Source: Neckera pumila
Lineage: Eukaryota; Streptophyta; Bryopsida; Hypnales; Neckeraceae
Assembly (NCBI GenBank): GCA_963969595.1
Contig: OZ018410.1
Span: 27,718,913-27,782,912 of the forward strand
Direction: 5' to 3'
Length of the DNA: 64,000 nt
The position numbers were made by a program, and so were the translations under genes. Below the pieces are notes generated by a model. That model saw only the letters and a list, made by a program, of their open reading frames with translations. It ran no database searches and was not told where the DNA came from. Each line of letters opens with the position of its first letter. Positions within the stretch are counted from its first letter, which is position 1. Shown in pieces: positions 11,769 through 24,387 of the stretch.

Positions 11769-13805
11769 TCACTTGCAGAAGCTGGCGGACTTGAATTTGA
11801 TCTGGTACATGAAGGAGTTGGCGTACGTGAATCGCAGAGTCTCTCCATGTTTGAGCGGCTGTCCGCCATTGACGATGCAGTCGTCGAAGGCCAGGCGCTT
11901 GAAGCTGTTGGGGTTCACCAGTAAGGCCGAAGCGAACCAGCCGCAGTAGACGTGGATGTTGGACGGCGCGCACTCTGCCATGCAGTTGTTCATGATCTGC
12001 ACGGCGTAGCGAGGGATGCCGGAAGAGCCGTCGGCGCTCTGGAAGATGCTAATATCCTTGTTGGTGCAAGCAGCTGCATACACAATTAATATATAGTTAC
12101 TTGTTGGCATGAGCTAGCTGGATCAAACGATTCAGTAACAATTCTTGCACAATCAATCAGAAACAATTAATTAATTCACAGTCCGATCCAGAAGATTATC
12201 CTTGACTGTTAATTTCCCTTCATACGGGGCTATCGGATATTTTCCAGATGATTATTTGCACCAATAGTCAATTCCGTATGCACCTCGAAGCTAGAATGTC
12301 CACCCACACACCCCTCCCGACTCTCTAAATCATTTCATTTCTTTGCTTGCTTAAGGTTTTAATGGAATTGAGCCAATGAAACGAAATGGACGTTACTTTT
12401 GAAAAAGCAGCATAACCCCTGGAAGCCCCTTGGTCATGAGATATAGGTGCATTCTTTGTTTTTACAGTTAAAAATGAAGTCATCCATCGGACCTTTTAGG
12501 TCCATGGCGTCCTCACAGGGTTAATTGCACTGTTGGCAGCTTTGTAAATTGGGAGTGCCAATACGGTTAATTACCACAGATAATCGATCTATAGTATCTG
12601 CCAGTAATTGATCCATTCATATATTATTTAGAATATAAGCACGAATGTATCTTAATTATATACTCCGTGTACCCCAATCGAGATTGTAAAATCAAAATTA
12701 ACGTTAATCTGAAATATACGTATACTCTTCCTGAATCTAGCTTGACTTTGAGGAGTTCGAACATTTGAAAAGAACTTACTGGAGACTAAAACCCGACGGT
12801 CATCTGGGGACGTGAAGCGGCGACCCGTTCCATGTCTGCGTGGCAGTCTGTGCAGCGGCTTGTCTGTCAATCCCGGCACTGGTTGTTGCTGGTACATCCT
12901 TGTCAGCCCTGCACAAGCTTGATGCCATCCGTCGATACAGTCAATTAAACTTACATGAATTCAGAACAACCATACTGTCATACTCGCTCGTTAAATTCAT
13001 ATGTTTCGAACTGAAACGCTAACATTGTGACATTCAAGTGCCAATTTTTTGAAATAATGCCATAAATTTTGACGAATAGGACCATTAGAGCAATGCCTAC
13101 GGGCGTCAAACTGGAAAACTGAGGCTTCAATCTTTCCAGATGGTTACATTCCTGTCGAATACTATGGATTGCTTTCAACTTAACCAGCTGTGCAAACGAA
13201 CTCCGGAAGCACTCGATCAACTGGTTGATTGATTGCTCTGTTTCCTTTTGGGAGAATTATAAAAAGAAAAGAACATTTAGACTGAAGGTCGACTCACCAG
13301 GCTTTGATTTCTTCAGCAAACAATCATGCGGACTAATGAATTTGGAATCGCGCGACGGGTCAGGCTGCCCGGGCTCACTCTCCACCGCAGATTCATCAAG
13401 CACGCTCTCAAAACCTGCGTGCAACACAGCTCTAATTTAGGCATTGAATTGGTCGCCCTCGCTCTGAAATGTCTTTAGCGATACGTAAAAGCAACCAGGT
13501 CCCGTTGTGCTACAATATATTTTATGTAATATAATATAATGTAATATAATCTAACATAATATAATGCAAGGACGTAATTCAATATTGCATGATCAATCTG
13601 GGGGCGGAAAGTTCCACCCACCTTTAGGGTCAGCAAAAGCCGAATTCATGGTCAAAAACATGAGCAGAGTGGCGAGAAACACGAGGGCGGTGATTCTCGG
13701 TCTCCGTAAGCCAGGGGCATAATTTATATTGACTTCGGAAGAAGATGAATAATCTTCCACAGCACAATCATTCAGTAGTAGCGTCGGTATATAGCGCGGG
13801 GGCAT
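11769..13805 (-). CDS. TPD1-like secreted cysteine-rich protein (4 exons)
   Basis: Known members of the TAPETUM DETERMINANT1 family are small secreted ligands; Arabidopsis TPD1 binds the receptor kinase EMS1/EXS and specifies anther tapetum, and homologues occur across land plants. On the minus strand I read exon 1 at 13805-13622, exon 2 at 13414-13298, exon 3 at 12908-12780 and exon 4 at 12073-11769. All three introns are GT-AG and all interrupt after the first base of a codon, so the frame joins cleanly into 244 residues. A hydrophobic segment at about residues 38-58 ends in AFA before Asp, a plausible secretion signal behind a long N-terminal extension. The C-terminal domain has CTNKDISIFQ, VYCGWF, DDCIVN and YANSF motifs and six cysteines, as in TPD1. 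The chosen start is the only ATG upstream of the hydrophobic stretch in frame; GTG codons further up are ignored. Exons 2 and 3 encode a poorly conserved linker. Confidence 0.85.
12411..12524. mobile_element. Possible miniature TTAA element in a TPD1-like intron
   Basis: The left edge reads TAACCCCTGGAAGCC and the right edge CCTCACAGGGTTAA, which read back as an imperfect inverted repeat beginning TTAACCCTG. The stretch is about 114 bp and lies in the roughly 700-bp third intron of the TPD1-like gene. It may be a deleted relative of the TTAA elements, but the end match is imperfect. Confidence 0.3.
13505..13570. repeat. TAATA-type low-complexity tract
   Basis: Repeated ATAATATAAT/ATGTAATATA units lie within the first intron of the TPD1-like gene, near the exon 1 donor. 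Confidence 0.6.
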
Positions 13806-14660
13806 AGTGTGAACTAGGCGGATTACGAGCACAATATGGCATCATGTGCCTTCAGTGTTGCTTCCTCCACATTCTTCTCAATCATAGTACTCAAAATGCA
13901 TTTGCTGTCAGGTGCAAATGTCTATAACCCCAAGGCTGTTCGAAACAAGCCTGCTAAAATCGTCCACCAGCCGCAAGCCTCTCATATAATGAAACGGGAT
14001 GAGTATTCATATTTCAGCTGCACTAATTCTGAAAAGCACTGAAAGCAATCAATCACACTATGTAATTTCGCATAAGAATAAGCCGATCCGGGAAACAAAC
14101 CAATTCAATACACGATCTATTCGATCTCTGGCTTGGACGTGAAGGCATGGACTGGTTTCAGCTTGGACAGTTCAGTGACTATTGCACTGGTTTCAGCTGA
14201 ACGCCACCACTCAAAATTCTCCCCAGACCCAACATGGATCTTCGAGCAAGCAGCTACTGCACGAAATTAATAATCCTTCTTGACTGTGAGCTAATCATGC
14301 TTCCCAGTGTGATGATGTCACAGAGTGCCTGGCCGTGCATACAGGAGCGCCTCGATCAGTCAGACTGAGTCCCTGGTGCCATAATCATACTGTTATGTAA
14401 GCAGCTGTGGTGTGGTCGAGCCACCCAGGCCACCACTCTTACTTGCAACGCCAAGATTTTCAACTCTTACATGTGCACACCAGATTGAGCCTCTGCTGCT
14501 GCAGGAGCTTTGTTTCCGATATTGCCAGTGACGTTATTGAAAGATCTGTCCTAGCGACCGTGGATTGCGGCTATCTTGCATGGAAAGCGCTTGCAATCTT
14601 GGTGTGCAGCTAGGTTACTCCTGGTTAGTGCAGCCCGGAGAAAGTTATAATTCCTAGCTA
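13806..14660. promoter_or_regulatory. Upstream region of the TPD1-like gene
   Basis: This stretch should hold the promoter and 5' untranslated region of the minus-strand TPD1-like gene. I see no strong TATA box or other motif. Short open frames on the plus strand show no domain. Confidence 0.3.
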
Positions 14661-15085
14661 CCAGGCCAGCTTGCTTTGAACCTGCCCGAGCTTACAGTGA
14701 TATTAAAAGAGTGCTCAAACACCTAGAGAACCGCGCGCAAGTTATAACGACATGTAACTTTAAACAGCCCAACACCTCCACAGATCGACTAGATTTATGG
14801 ATATTCGATCTATTCGGACCAGTAAAAACTAAAGATCTTCCTTCAGTGCATCCTCAAGCTTTGGAAGATGTTAGTATTTCCCACCCAGCTTGCTTTGTAC
14901 CTCCCTACTTCTACAGTAAAAAAGCGTGCTCCAACACCTAGCGAACCGCAAGTTATAACGACATGTAACTTAAAACCACCACCACCACCACAGACTAGAT
15001 GTATGTGCATTCGATCTACTGCAGTAAAAACTAAAGATCTCTCATTGGTGAACGTTGAAAATAGTGATATTCTATCCGTCTGGTG
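14661..15085 (+). repeat. Diverged tandem duplication, about 215-220 bp period
   Basis: Two copies share the same ordered phrases: CAGCTTGCTTTG at 14667 and 14887, GTGCTCNAACACCTAG near 14712 and 14927, AGTTATAACGACATGTAACT near 14740 and 14950, and AGTAAAAACTAAAGATCT near 14821 and 15023. The copies have diverged by substitutions and small indels; the second carries a CCA run. Short frames exist on both strands but none is clearly coding. Confidence 0.7.
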
Positions 15086-15921
15086 ATGAATCACTGTTGG
15101 TGAGCTAGAAGAAGGTCAGAGGACCGCTCTTACTGCCTGCTTGGTCCTACGACCGTTACATTTGTACTACAGAGCTTCTATCTCTCGATCTATTCCTGTA
15201 ACTCTGTCAAGTACTAGACGAAAACTGGAACGTCGGCACTACTCCACTCCTGAAGATATATGGTCGGCAAGTGGGAATCCATGTGTGACTCGGACAGTGT
15301 ATGCATGTATTAATCTGACTCCTAACTGTTTCACAACAATAGATCCATCTCACGAGGTTTCAGCAAGCAAGCTCCATGGAACTATTTATGCAAATGATGA
15401 TGCACCACAGAGACTCAGAGAGTAGCCTAACTTCAATCTCCTGGGCGAGGCTGTTGCATTGGCTTCGCTTTACCAAGCGAACGAAGGAGAAATTCTACTG
15501 CAGCAAGCTAAGCAGGAGTTGACAGCCTGAGTAATACACATCAGAGGCGGAAGGTGAAACTGACAGGTTAGGGTAAATGATCAAGCCAGCTGATGGGTCC
15601 TTCCACCAACGTTCTTTATTACCCACCCCTGCCCCTGCCCCTGCCCCTGCAATTGCCCTCCCCGGGCTTGGTTTTGTACTCCTCCCTCCCTATGTACAGT
15701 CCCTAGCCTGCTGCAAATTCATCATCACCCATTATTCCTCAAAAGCTAGCAAGCTAGAGTGCTAGACTAGACAAGACCAGACATGGCCTGTCTCTGGGAG
15801 TCTGGGTTAAATAGTTACCTGAAAATGCTTCTAATGATCATCATCTCATTAAGTTAGCACTGGGAAGTGCTCTGGCCACCACAACTTCTTCAACGTATTC
15901 AGGTTGCTTTTCAACATCTTC
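15086..15921. other. Intergenic, with a CCCCTG microsatellite
   Basis: No gene is supported. About five CCCCTG units lie at roughly 15626-15650. A 94-codon plus-strand open frame at 15141-15425 has no recognisable domain and I do not call it. Confidence 0.4.
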
Positions 15922-16039
15922 AGGTATGTTTGCACTTGGTGTTAGGGGTGATGTTTGCAATGTGAATCTGGTCTAGAAGTAGGTCTACATTCATTCCTAA
16001 GACAACACTCTTTAACAGCAAGTGCGCACATGTATACCT
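15922..16039. mobile_element. Short TA-type MITE, about 118 bp
   Basis: The left end reads AGGTATGTTTGCACTTGGTG and the right end reads back AGGTATACATGTGCGCACTT. The right flank is TA. The body matches the element at 38753-38880 in reverse complement over the phrase TTTGCAATGTGAATC and the flanking TAGACCTACAT-type word. The match between distant copies supports it as a mobile family. Confidence 0.65.
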
Positions 16040-16200
16040 TAAGAGCTTTCTCAACGGGACTGTGGGAGTGCTACCAATAGAAGGCAAAAGAAATTGAGAG
16101 GTTGGGCAGTTTCAATAACTTAACTTTAATAAATTGATTGGAGGCCCATATGTAACCACCGTGTATCAATCCCTCAAACTTCAAGGGGTATCGCCGGGTG

Positions 16201-17021
16201 AATGCAAGAAATACTTGTACTATTTTTTGGGTTTTGGGTTTTTTCTCTTCCAGTACTACGTGTACTATGAGTATTGTGAGTACTAGGAACATCATAGTAG
16301 AGGAAATCTGGATCGTTGATTTAATGTTGGATGCAATGCCTGGGCGACATGTATTTGCTTCTCATTTGTTCACAAAGACAACTGACAATTTGACCGCCTC
16401 GATTTTCGGATGATTTCCATCCAAAGTGGGCCCCCACCAGTACTATGCACCGCTACTCACTACACTGGAGTACTACTTTTAGCCACAGATTGCCATAATT
16501 TGTAAAAAATGGCAGTTTTGGTTTTTCATTTTTCATAAATATTTAATGACTTAATAAAATTAAGGAAAAAAATGGCCATTTCTTCTAAGTCATTCAAGAG
16601 GGCATCTACACAATCAGAAATTGAATTTGTTTTCTGAGTTTTTCAAAAATTACAACTGAAGTCATCACATTTTAGGGCCTTCCAGACGGCACTAGAAGCA
16701 ACATTTTCAAAATCCCTCTCTTGAAAAAATGGAAGGCAGTCATACAAACAAGCATGCCAAGTTACAACTTCAATGACTTCAGAATGGGTACTCCATAGTA
16801 CTAGAGACCTCCAAAACTGAATTTGTGACATTTTTTGAAATTCCCTTTCTCTTCTACAATTAATTTTGGAAAAATCCAAAAAAATGCAACCCATTGGGGA
16901 TGTGTACGTCCAACTTTGATATGAGTTTCAAGTTGTTTGCATCATTTTTCAAAAACTTATACCACACAACGACTTTCAATTTGAAGAAGTGACGTAAAAT
17001 AGTACAAGCGTTTCTTGTATT
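16201..17021. mobile_element. Family 4 element, about 821 bp
   Basis: The ends are 22-bp inverted repeats with 19 matches: AATGCAAGAAATACTTGTAC at the left and its relative AATACAAGAAACGCTTGTAC at the right. If GGGT/CCCC bases are included, GCC flanks both sides as a possible 3-bp duplication. No coding capacity is seen. The same end sequence marks the elements at 19442 and 34287. Confidence 0.65.
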
Positions 17022-17049
17022 CCCCCCGCCGCCATAGTCTTTCCTACTA

Positions 17050-17285
17050 CATTAGAGAAAATTTGGACTGTCTAGAAGGCTGAGACACGTCACTCAACTG
17101 TGCAAATATAAGAAATTAATTTTAAAATTAAAAATTATATTTTGATGTGGCACCTGAATAATCATATGGACCATGATTTTTAATAAATTTAAATAATAAT
17201 AAATTTAACTTTTAACTTTTTGCTATACTTGCACATCTAGCTAGCAAAAAAACGGCCTTCTAAAGAGTTTAGATTTTTTCTAATG
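17050..17285. mobile_element. Family 3 MITE, 236 bp
   Basis: The inverted ends span about 31 bp: CATTAGAGAAAATTTGGACT at the left and CATTAGAAAAAATCTAAACT read back from the right, both followed by TAGAAGGC. The centre contains GATGTGGCACC, a word that recurs in other members. There is no open frame of note and no clear target duplication. Confidence 0.75.
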
Positions 17286-18319
17286 AATAGAAAGCCAGTT
17301 GAGATGCTTGAAAGCCATGGTAACAACCATACCCATTTGGGCCAAAAAAGAGAATTCAAAAGAAGCTCCAATCAACCATTCAACTTGTTATACATCCTCC
17401 TACCTTTTGGGCCTCTCCATTCAATTACCTTTTAAAAGCCCACCACACTACGCCAAGGAGATTTCATATTTTCACTTATAACAAAAGGTTACAAGATTCT
17501 ATATTCAATAAAATTTTGAGTTTAATGAAGGGGCTTCAAAATGACCAAGAGGACACATGAACAAAAAGGCACTCAACTTAGCTGCATAGTGGAATTGGTT
17601 GAATCTGCTCTGTAAGTTTGACACTTTAAAGAGGTTTGAAGATTGAGCCTATTTTGAAGCTTGTTACTAGCAAGATTCTTTGTTGCAACTCCTTTTGCAA
17701 TAAGAAAGTCTCTTGCAAAATCCTTGTATACAATTCCTATTCCATTGCACCATACTTTGTCTCTCACATTGTATTTTATCAAGGTTCATTTTGCAGCTTA
17801 GCTTTGGGTCAAAGAAAAAGGCTAAAAGGGTTGAACATTCTTTGAACTATTACTGAAGATCCTCTTAGAGGGTAGAAAGCAAGATACACTTATTGATTAT
17901 GTTGCATTTGAGGGTGGTATAATGGTATTTTGAAAAAAAAAAAATATGTATAATTAGAAAAAACACAAAAAGCAATAATTTTCCAAAAATTGAGGTCCAA
18001 AATAATTTACTCCAAAAATTATGCATAATAAAAGAAATTGATACTTTTTGCCTTTTTGTTAGAATTGCTAGAAAATAACATTTGAAAACATTCAAAAAAA
18101 GTAAAACAAAGCTAAGCTGCGAAAGTGTAAATCCAAAGTGTAAAAAATTAAAGAAATTGAGTAAAAATAATTAAAAAATTTAGAAATTACAAATTTATAA
18201 TATGTACTAGGCAATGTATTGTTCACCTTCAATATAAATTTCAAGTATAATGAGAAAAAGCCCTAGAAAATATGCCTAATTTTATATTGTACATGCAACG
18301 TGTGATGCAAAATAGTACA
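17286..18319. other. AT-rich DNA, nothing recognised
   Basis: No gene or complete repeat is seen. Short frames on both strands have composition like the flanks. Confidence 0.45.
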
Positions 18320-18648
18320 CATTACAAGAATTTTCAGCCCTCCAAAGGGCTGCTCTAGATTGACATGCTAAGCTATTTCTAAGCTTAACTTGTTAATATG
18401 AAAATGTCCCCCGGTGAGCAGTCAAATAAGTTGACTGCTTGCTGAAACAATCAAATTTCGCATTTTTTTTTTTTTTTTTTAACAATTTTTTAACTTGTTA
18501 AAACTGGGTTCCTGCGACCACTATCACTGCAATCTCATTTGCTCAAAAATAGGGGGAAAATGAAATTTTTAGCCTCAAAACATCAAATTTCAGGGTATAT
18601 CAAAGGATTGTGGAGCAGCCCTCCGAAGGCCTGAAATTTTCTCTAATG
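18320..18648. mobile_element. Family 3 MITE, 329 bp
   Basis: The left end reads CATTACAAGAATTTTCAGCC and continues CTCCAAAGGGCTGCTC; the right end reads back CATTAGAGAAAATTTCAGGC followed by a matching GGAGGGCTGCTCC. The centre holds a poly-T tract and TGAGCAGTCAA / TTGACTGC arms. No coding capacity is present. Confidence 0.8.
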
Positions 18649-19441
18649 AGTGTTTCATACTTTCACCTAAAGCAACCTCAATTGACACCGATTAGGCAGT
18701 TTGTCAGGGATACGAGTGCAGTCTAGGTCGTGAGCTTTTTGGTGTTGCGGTTTCTTGGCAAGTTGTAGCCGTCCTAATGCGAGGTTGCTTCATCAAATCC
18801 TAAATTTAGTTGAACATTGAATCTTGTGACCTTTTTATTCAAGTATAGATAATGAAGTCACTAGAATGCTTAGACAAAGAATCTTCTATTTGGTGTATAC
18901 TGTGGTTGGGCTTGCAAAGAATGAAGTGGAGATTGTAAATGTGTAAGGTTATATAATAAGCTCGTTGAGATCTATTTTCAGTTTTTGCGATCACGTGCCC
19001 TTTTCTGTGATTTTGAAACAATCAAATTAGAAGTTATTTTCACTTTTCTCCTATAGCCCAAAAATGACGTGCTTGTTATCATGACTTTGAAACAACTCAA
19101 TTGGGATTGCTCTTAGAACAAGAGGTTCTTGAGTAGTTTGGAAAATAATGAATGAAAGTGGAGACAAGAAGATACATGTGAGTTGTTAGGAACCAAACAG
19201 TTTTTCAAACCTCTGCATTGATGAATGAGTGTTGGAATCAAGGTGTGATGTCTTGGTCATCAAATCATTGTCATTTTTCATATTCTGAAACATCTCAAAT
19301 TGAGCTCTTTTGGTTGATGATGATGGAGTGTATCGACTACCAAAGTTAAATTGTCATATCACATTCAATTCATTTGCCTTTGGTTGAAAGGGTAAGAATA
19401 TGGTAGCCTGGAAATAACTCAATACAATAGATTTGTGGATC
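18649..19441. other. AT-rich DNA, nothing recognised
   Basis: No gene or bounded repeat is seen between the two transposon copies. Confidence 0.4.
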
Positions 19442-20149
19442 ATTGCAAGAAACACTTGCTCTATTTTTATCTTACAATCTTAGTGAAGACTATGATTTTT
19501 GGAATTAATAATTTAAGAATAAAATAAAATATGGATAATTCGTAAAGCATTAAATGTAATATACTTCACTAAAAATTGAGGCCTCAAAAAAATTCTCTAA
19601 AAGTTATTTACAACAAAAAAGCAATGAAAAATGCCAAAAAAATAGATACTTTAGAATTTGAATATAGAAAATAGTAAAAGACTTCAAAAACATAAATTAA
19701 AAAATTGGCCATTTTTTCTGATTTGAAGATGCTCTTTTTCAACCATTTGCATCTTTGAAAAAAAAATTGTGTTCTTTGCACTTACTAGTAGTGCATTTTG
19801 AGCACATGTGGAAGGTAAAAACGTTACTATCTTTAAAAAATCTGCTAATGGATTTGTGTAGCTTTAGTAGAAGTCCTTGTATTTCAATTTTGACCTTTAA
19901 ATTCACATTTTTGGATTAAAAATAGAAGTACCCCCCTCCCCCCCTCTAAAATGGCAAACATAGATATCCAATTGGAGGTTGTTTAAAAATAACAAAATAA
20001 TTGAAAAAATCTCTTAATATCTACAATTATCCCATGTACCTTCATTTCAAATTTCATAAAAAATTGACATACGGAATGCAAGAGTTATAAGCAAGAAAAC
20101 AGCCATCCAAAGCCAAGGGACTAAAAAATGGACAAGTGTTTCTTGCAAT
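19442..20149. mobile_element. Family 4 element, about 708 bp
   Basis: Exact 17-bp inverted ends attgcaagaaacacttg lie at 19442-19458 and 20133-20149. The body matches the 34287 element in reverse complement, including a word near TTTGCACTTACTAGTAGTGC. No transposase frame is present. Flanking TTGT at both sides may be the target duplication. Confidence 0.75.
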
Positions 20150-21675
20150 TACCCTTGTCTATAGAAATTTTCAATTTTATGAAATTATTACAATTCTAGC
20201 ATCAAAAATTGCAACTTACATTTAAAAAAAACTCTCAAATAGTAGGCTAGGAAAAATATTGTTTTTGATTGCACAACTTAAAAGGTACCAAAGTAGTGGA
20301 ATACCACAAATTGTTATAAATAGTTTTGTTCCGTTCCATCATTTTGCATTATAGGCCTTATATTTAATAGTAATTAGCTATTTTCAAGATTCGATCAAAA
20401 AATAATTAATTTTGTAAATATAATTGGCTTTTCACCAAAAAGTTCAAAATCACAATAATAGCCATGCAGGTTTGGACCACTTAGACTAGAATTTAAATAG
20501 AGATCCAATCTGCCTTCTACCTTAATAACCTTTGTTTATATTTATTAGTCCATCACTTTTGAGTTGTATGACTAGCCTACAATTGTTGAAGCCAAACAAG
20601 GGACTCCTTTTACTATGTGCTTGATATTTCCACTTCTCTTGCAGTCTATACTTGCTCCAAAAGGTTACAAGATTTCATAATCAATTAAGTTTAGGGTTTG
20701 ATGAACTCGCCTCACATTGAAGTGACTCCAACTAGTCAAGAGGTCGTGAAACCAAAAAATACTCAATAGGTCCTACGGAGAAATCGGTGACTACCTTACT
20801 AGTGTCAATTGGGATTGGAAGGCAATCCTATATCAATCCAAATTATGATCCCAATTATTTCCCTAGTATTAGACTCAGTTCATTTGATATAGTAATTCTT
20901 CTACTTAATGTGGAATTTGGGCTCAAAAGATTGGAATGGATTGAAAAATCACAATTATATTAACTAAGGCTTCCCTACTCTCTTTACTATTACTGATGCC
21001 CAATTTGGGCCTCCATTTTTTGGTCAGCAGACCTTAGCAACAGGAATTTTCACATGAATACTGAAGCATGAAAGTATTAAATTTCTATTTGTAATGAATT
21101 TTTCATTTATTTATTTTGACTATTCATTTATAATTCTACTTAAAATGTACAGTTTTTTGAAATATTGTAAAAGACCAACCATTTGAAAAAGAATTTGCAA
21201 ACCATAAAGTGTTGGTTTTTCAAATTTAGAATTATACAACAAACAATTTGCACCATGATGCTCTATATTATATTAAAGACCTAGGAAAAAAAATTCAAAT
21301 TTTTTTAGCATCAATTGCATTTGATATGAATTGTTCCCTTTTATTCAGAAATTCACAATAATAGAGTTATTTGTAAAGTACCCAAAACTGGGGTTTAAAC
21401 ACCGCAGTTTTGTGAAAAAGTAGGTTTTGGGCAAAAAGTCGCCCGCACCTGACATACCCAATACAAAAGTGGGTATCAAACTTTCTTTCGTGCCCAAATC
21501 GACCAAAAAGAAGTTTCATTAGGACTTTGCCTGCGGGGTCGTGGTTGCAAGCGTCGGGAGGGCGAAGCAGGTGGTCTCTCACTCACAGGCGCGCGTGACT
21601 TAAGCAAAGGATTTCTGGGTGCGTCGGGTGGGCAGAGCAAGTGGTCTCTCACTGTAGCAATCATGAGGACCCTAA
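20150..21675. other. AT-rich DNA with a small GC-richer patch
   Basis: No gene is supported. Between about 21500 and 21660 the phrase GGGNGNGCGAAGCAGGTGGTCTCTCACT-like text occurs twice: GCGTCGGGAGGGCGAAGCAG near 21550 and GCGTCGGGTGGGCAGAGCAA near 21621, each followed by GTGGTCTCTCACT. The two copies are about 70 bases apart. Minus-strand frames here are short and repeat with the duplication. Confidence 0.4.
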
Positions 21676-22032
21676 CATTAGAGGAAATTTCAAGCCTTCA
21701 GAAGGCTGCTCCACAGCCCTTCGAGGTACCCTGAAATTTACTTTTTTTTTGCAAAAAAATTGTTTTTTCCCTATTTTTGCCTTGCTGAAACTGCAGCAAC
21801 AGTGGCTCAAGAACCAAAAATTCCGAATAAAAAATTATTAATTTATTTTTTTAATCTTAAAAAAAAATCAATTTAAAAATTTTAAATTTTTTTAAAATTT
21901 GACTGCTCTGGCAAGCAATTTGAGATTCTGACTGCTCACCAAGAGCAATTTCAAAGTTGACATGCCATGCAAAGAATAGTATAGCATGTCAACTTTGGAC
22001 AGACCTAGAAAGGGTTGAATTTTTCTCTAATG
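21676..22032. mobile_element. Family 3 MITE, 357 bp
   Basis: The left end is CATTAGAGGAAATTTCAAGC with CTTCAGAAGGCTGCTCC following; the right end reads back CATTAGAGAAAAATTCAACC. The interior carries a homopolymer-rich centre, GACTGCTC words and GCATGTCAACTTTG, all shared with the 18320 copy. Confidence 0.75.
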
Positions 22033-24387
22033 ATCGATGTGCGTCTGGGCCTTGGAGCAACACATCTGCAAGAGAAAGGTCCGATGCAGGTGAAGTTGCG
22101 AGTAAGACGCGTTAGCCGCTTCACCAACCGTCGAGGGAGGGAGATGATGTCACTAGGTATATCCCCGAATATCGTAGAACTCCCCATCTGTTGGCTAGAG
22201 TTTGAAAACTCCAGCTGACTTTGCATTTTCACTCCATTAGAGGAAATTTGTGAAAAATCCCCCTCCAAACTGGGGGGGAGACCTTACAAATAATTCTAAT
22301 GTCTTCAAATTTTCACAAAAATGAAAAAAAATTACAACTAATAAAAGACATGTGATCCTTTTTCCAAAACATAAATAAAGAAATCACAATAATAGGTATT
22401 TGCAAATGAAGTTTGAAAAAGTGGTAATAGGCTTGTCTTTTGAGGTTATAACAGTTTATTATAGGTGATGTAGAAGTCTTGGCAACTGTAAACCTTTATT
22501 ATTGGGTGGCTTTGGAGGTGTAAGTTAAATCAAGCAGTAATGTTGAACTCTATACTTGTTAATACAAAACCTCTGCGGGAACCTCTGAAGATCCTTGAAC
22601 CTATTGCAATGTAGATCCTTTTACCTTTCATATTTTTTTGGATTCAAATTTCAATCCAAGTTATTATAACCTTGGTTTTGGAAAGTAATTGTACCCTAAA
22701 GATTCTATCGCCTTCCTAAAAAAAATTTGAACTCTCTCCATTAAAAAATAATGACTTTTCTACAGATATGACCCCATGTTTGCAAAGTAGACTTTTTTCA
22801 ACTCTCATATTTTATTTTTTTGAAATTTTAAAGTCTTCTATCTTTGTTTTGGAAATTCATTGGACCTCAAAATTTTCCATTTGTTCCCTAAAAAACTTTT
22901 CAGATCCCTCCAAAATTGGCTAATTCATTTCCAACTTAAAAGTCATTACTAGAATTACTAAACACTATGATAGAGCTTCTACTCATGCAAAAGATTGATT
23001 CTTTATTCCACAATCTAGAGGGGATAATCATTATAAGTTTATAACAATGATGGAATCAAGATAGATACTTTAGGGTAAAAATAGATGAAAATAGTCCCCG
23101 CTTAAGGACAACAATGGAAAGTTATATGTGGAATATTTTTAGACTCGTCTCTGCATGCTCCACTTCAAAATGGCTTTGAAATTGCTCCTATATATACTTG
23201 TAAAGAGGTGTGATGATTTGCATGATCTTCTAGTGACGTTACATAACCTTCAAATTCTCAAATCTCAACAAAAAGATTGGATATAAAATTTGACAAAGCA
23301 TTTTGTTTTCAAAAGTTTTGGAATCTCAACAAAAAGAATGATTATGATGCTTTTGTTATAAAAAATGAGTGGACTGAAATATATTTGAAATACTCTTGTT
23401 GTGTTGGTTTTTTGCCTAAAAGAATCTCAACAAGTCTAAATGTGATGCAATAACCAAAGGGGCCTCAATAGGTTCTCCTACTTAAACTTATATTGGTGCT
23501 ACTTAAGGTGTATGAACAGTTACATTCACCGAGATAATGCTTTTGAAACTATAACCACCTTGTAACTTAGATTTTAATTTCAGGATGCATGCCTTAAAAA
23601 ATACAAACGTCTTGAAATTTCTCCAATTGAATGAAATGGATTGAGACTTTGAACTCCCTTTCCTTAGAAAGAGAATATCTAGGCATTGAACTTGAGATTA
23701 CAAGCTACTATTAAGAGAGGCAAAGAGTTTGCAAATTAATGGAGTTAGCAGCTTAACCCTAGAAGGAGGTCATGGACATTAACTGTGTAATAGATAACAA
23801 ATAATCTTTCTATATAAGATATAATTGCAAATGTTCATACCTTTGGAATTTTGTGTAACAAGGGAAGGTCTTGCACAATAGTTTGACCTCCAATGAGTGC
23901 TTTTGGATTTTCTTAAATCCCAAAGAACCCAATGTCCTTTCAACAGACACTTGAAAACGTGGGTAGGGTCTTAAGAAGTCAATTTCGGTTGGATGTTCAC
24001 AAAATCTTGACACAGGTCCGACATGTACCTCCTCAGTAGAAATATTCTTTTTTCTTATTGGATGCCCAAATCAAATGTTATGCTATCCAAAAAAATTTGG
24101 GCAACTCAAGCAATTTGGGCATCCTTGGGGCATCTTTTGCTAAAATTCTCGTTGACTATTGAACTTTGATCTAGATGTAACTAATAAAATATTGGATAAA
24201 ATTGTCCCCAAAAAAGTTTAGTTCTCAAATTACATTCTAAGAAGAATCAAATTTTGTTAGCTATGTTGGCGCAGATTCAAGAAAAAAAATTTACTTTTAA
24301 CTTCAAGCCCTATTATCATGCAATCTGTGAAGTCAAGTTCTTGAAATTATTCCCACATATTTCAAGTGTTTGTCTTCAACTTAACCT
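22033..24387. other. AT-rich DNA with one orphan family 3 end
   Basis: An isolated family 3 left end (CATTAGAGGAAATTTG) occurs at about 22236 without a visible partner. No gene is supported in the remainder. Confidence 0.4.
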
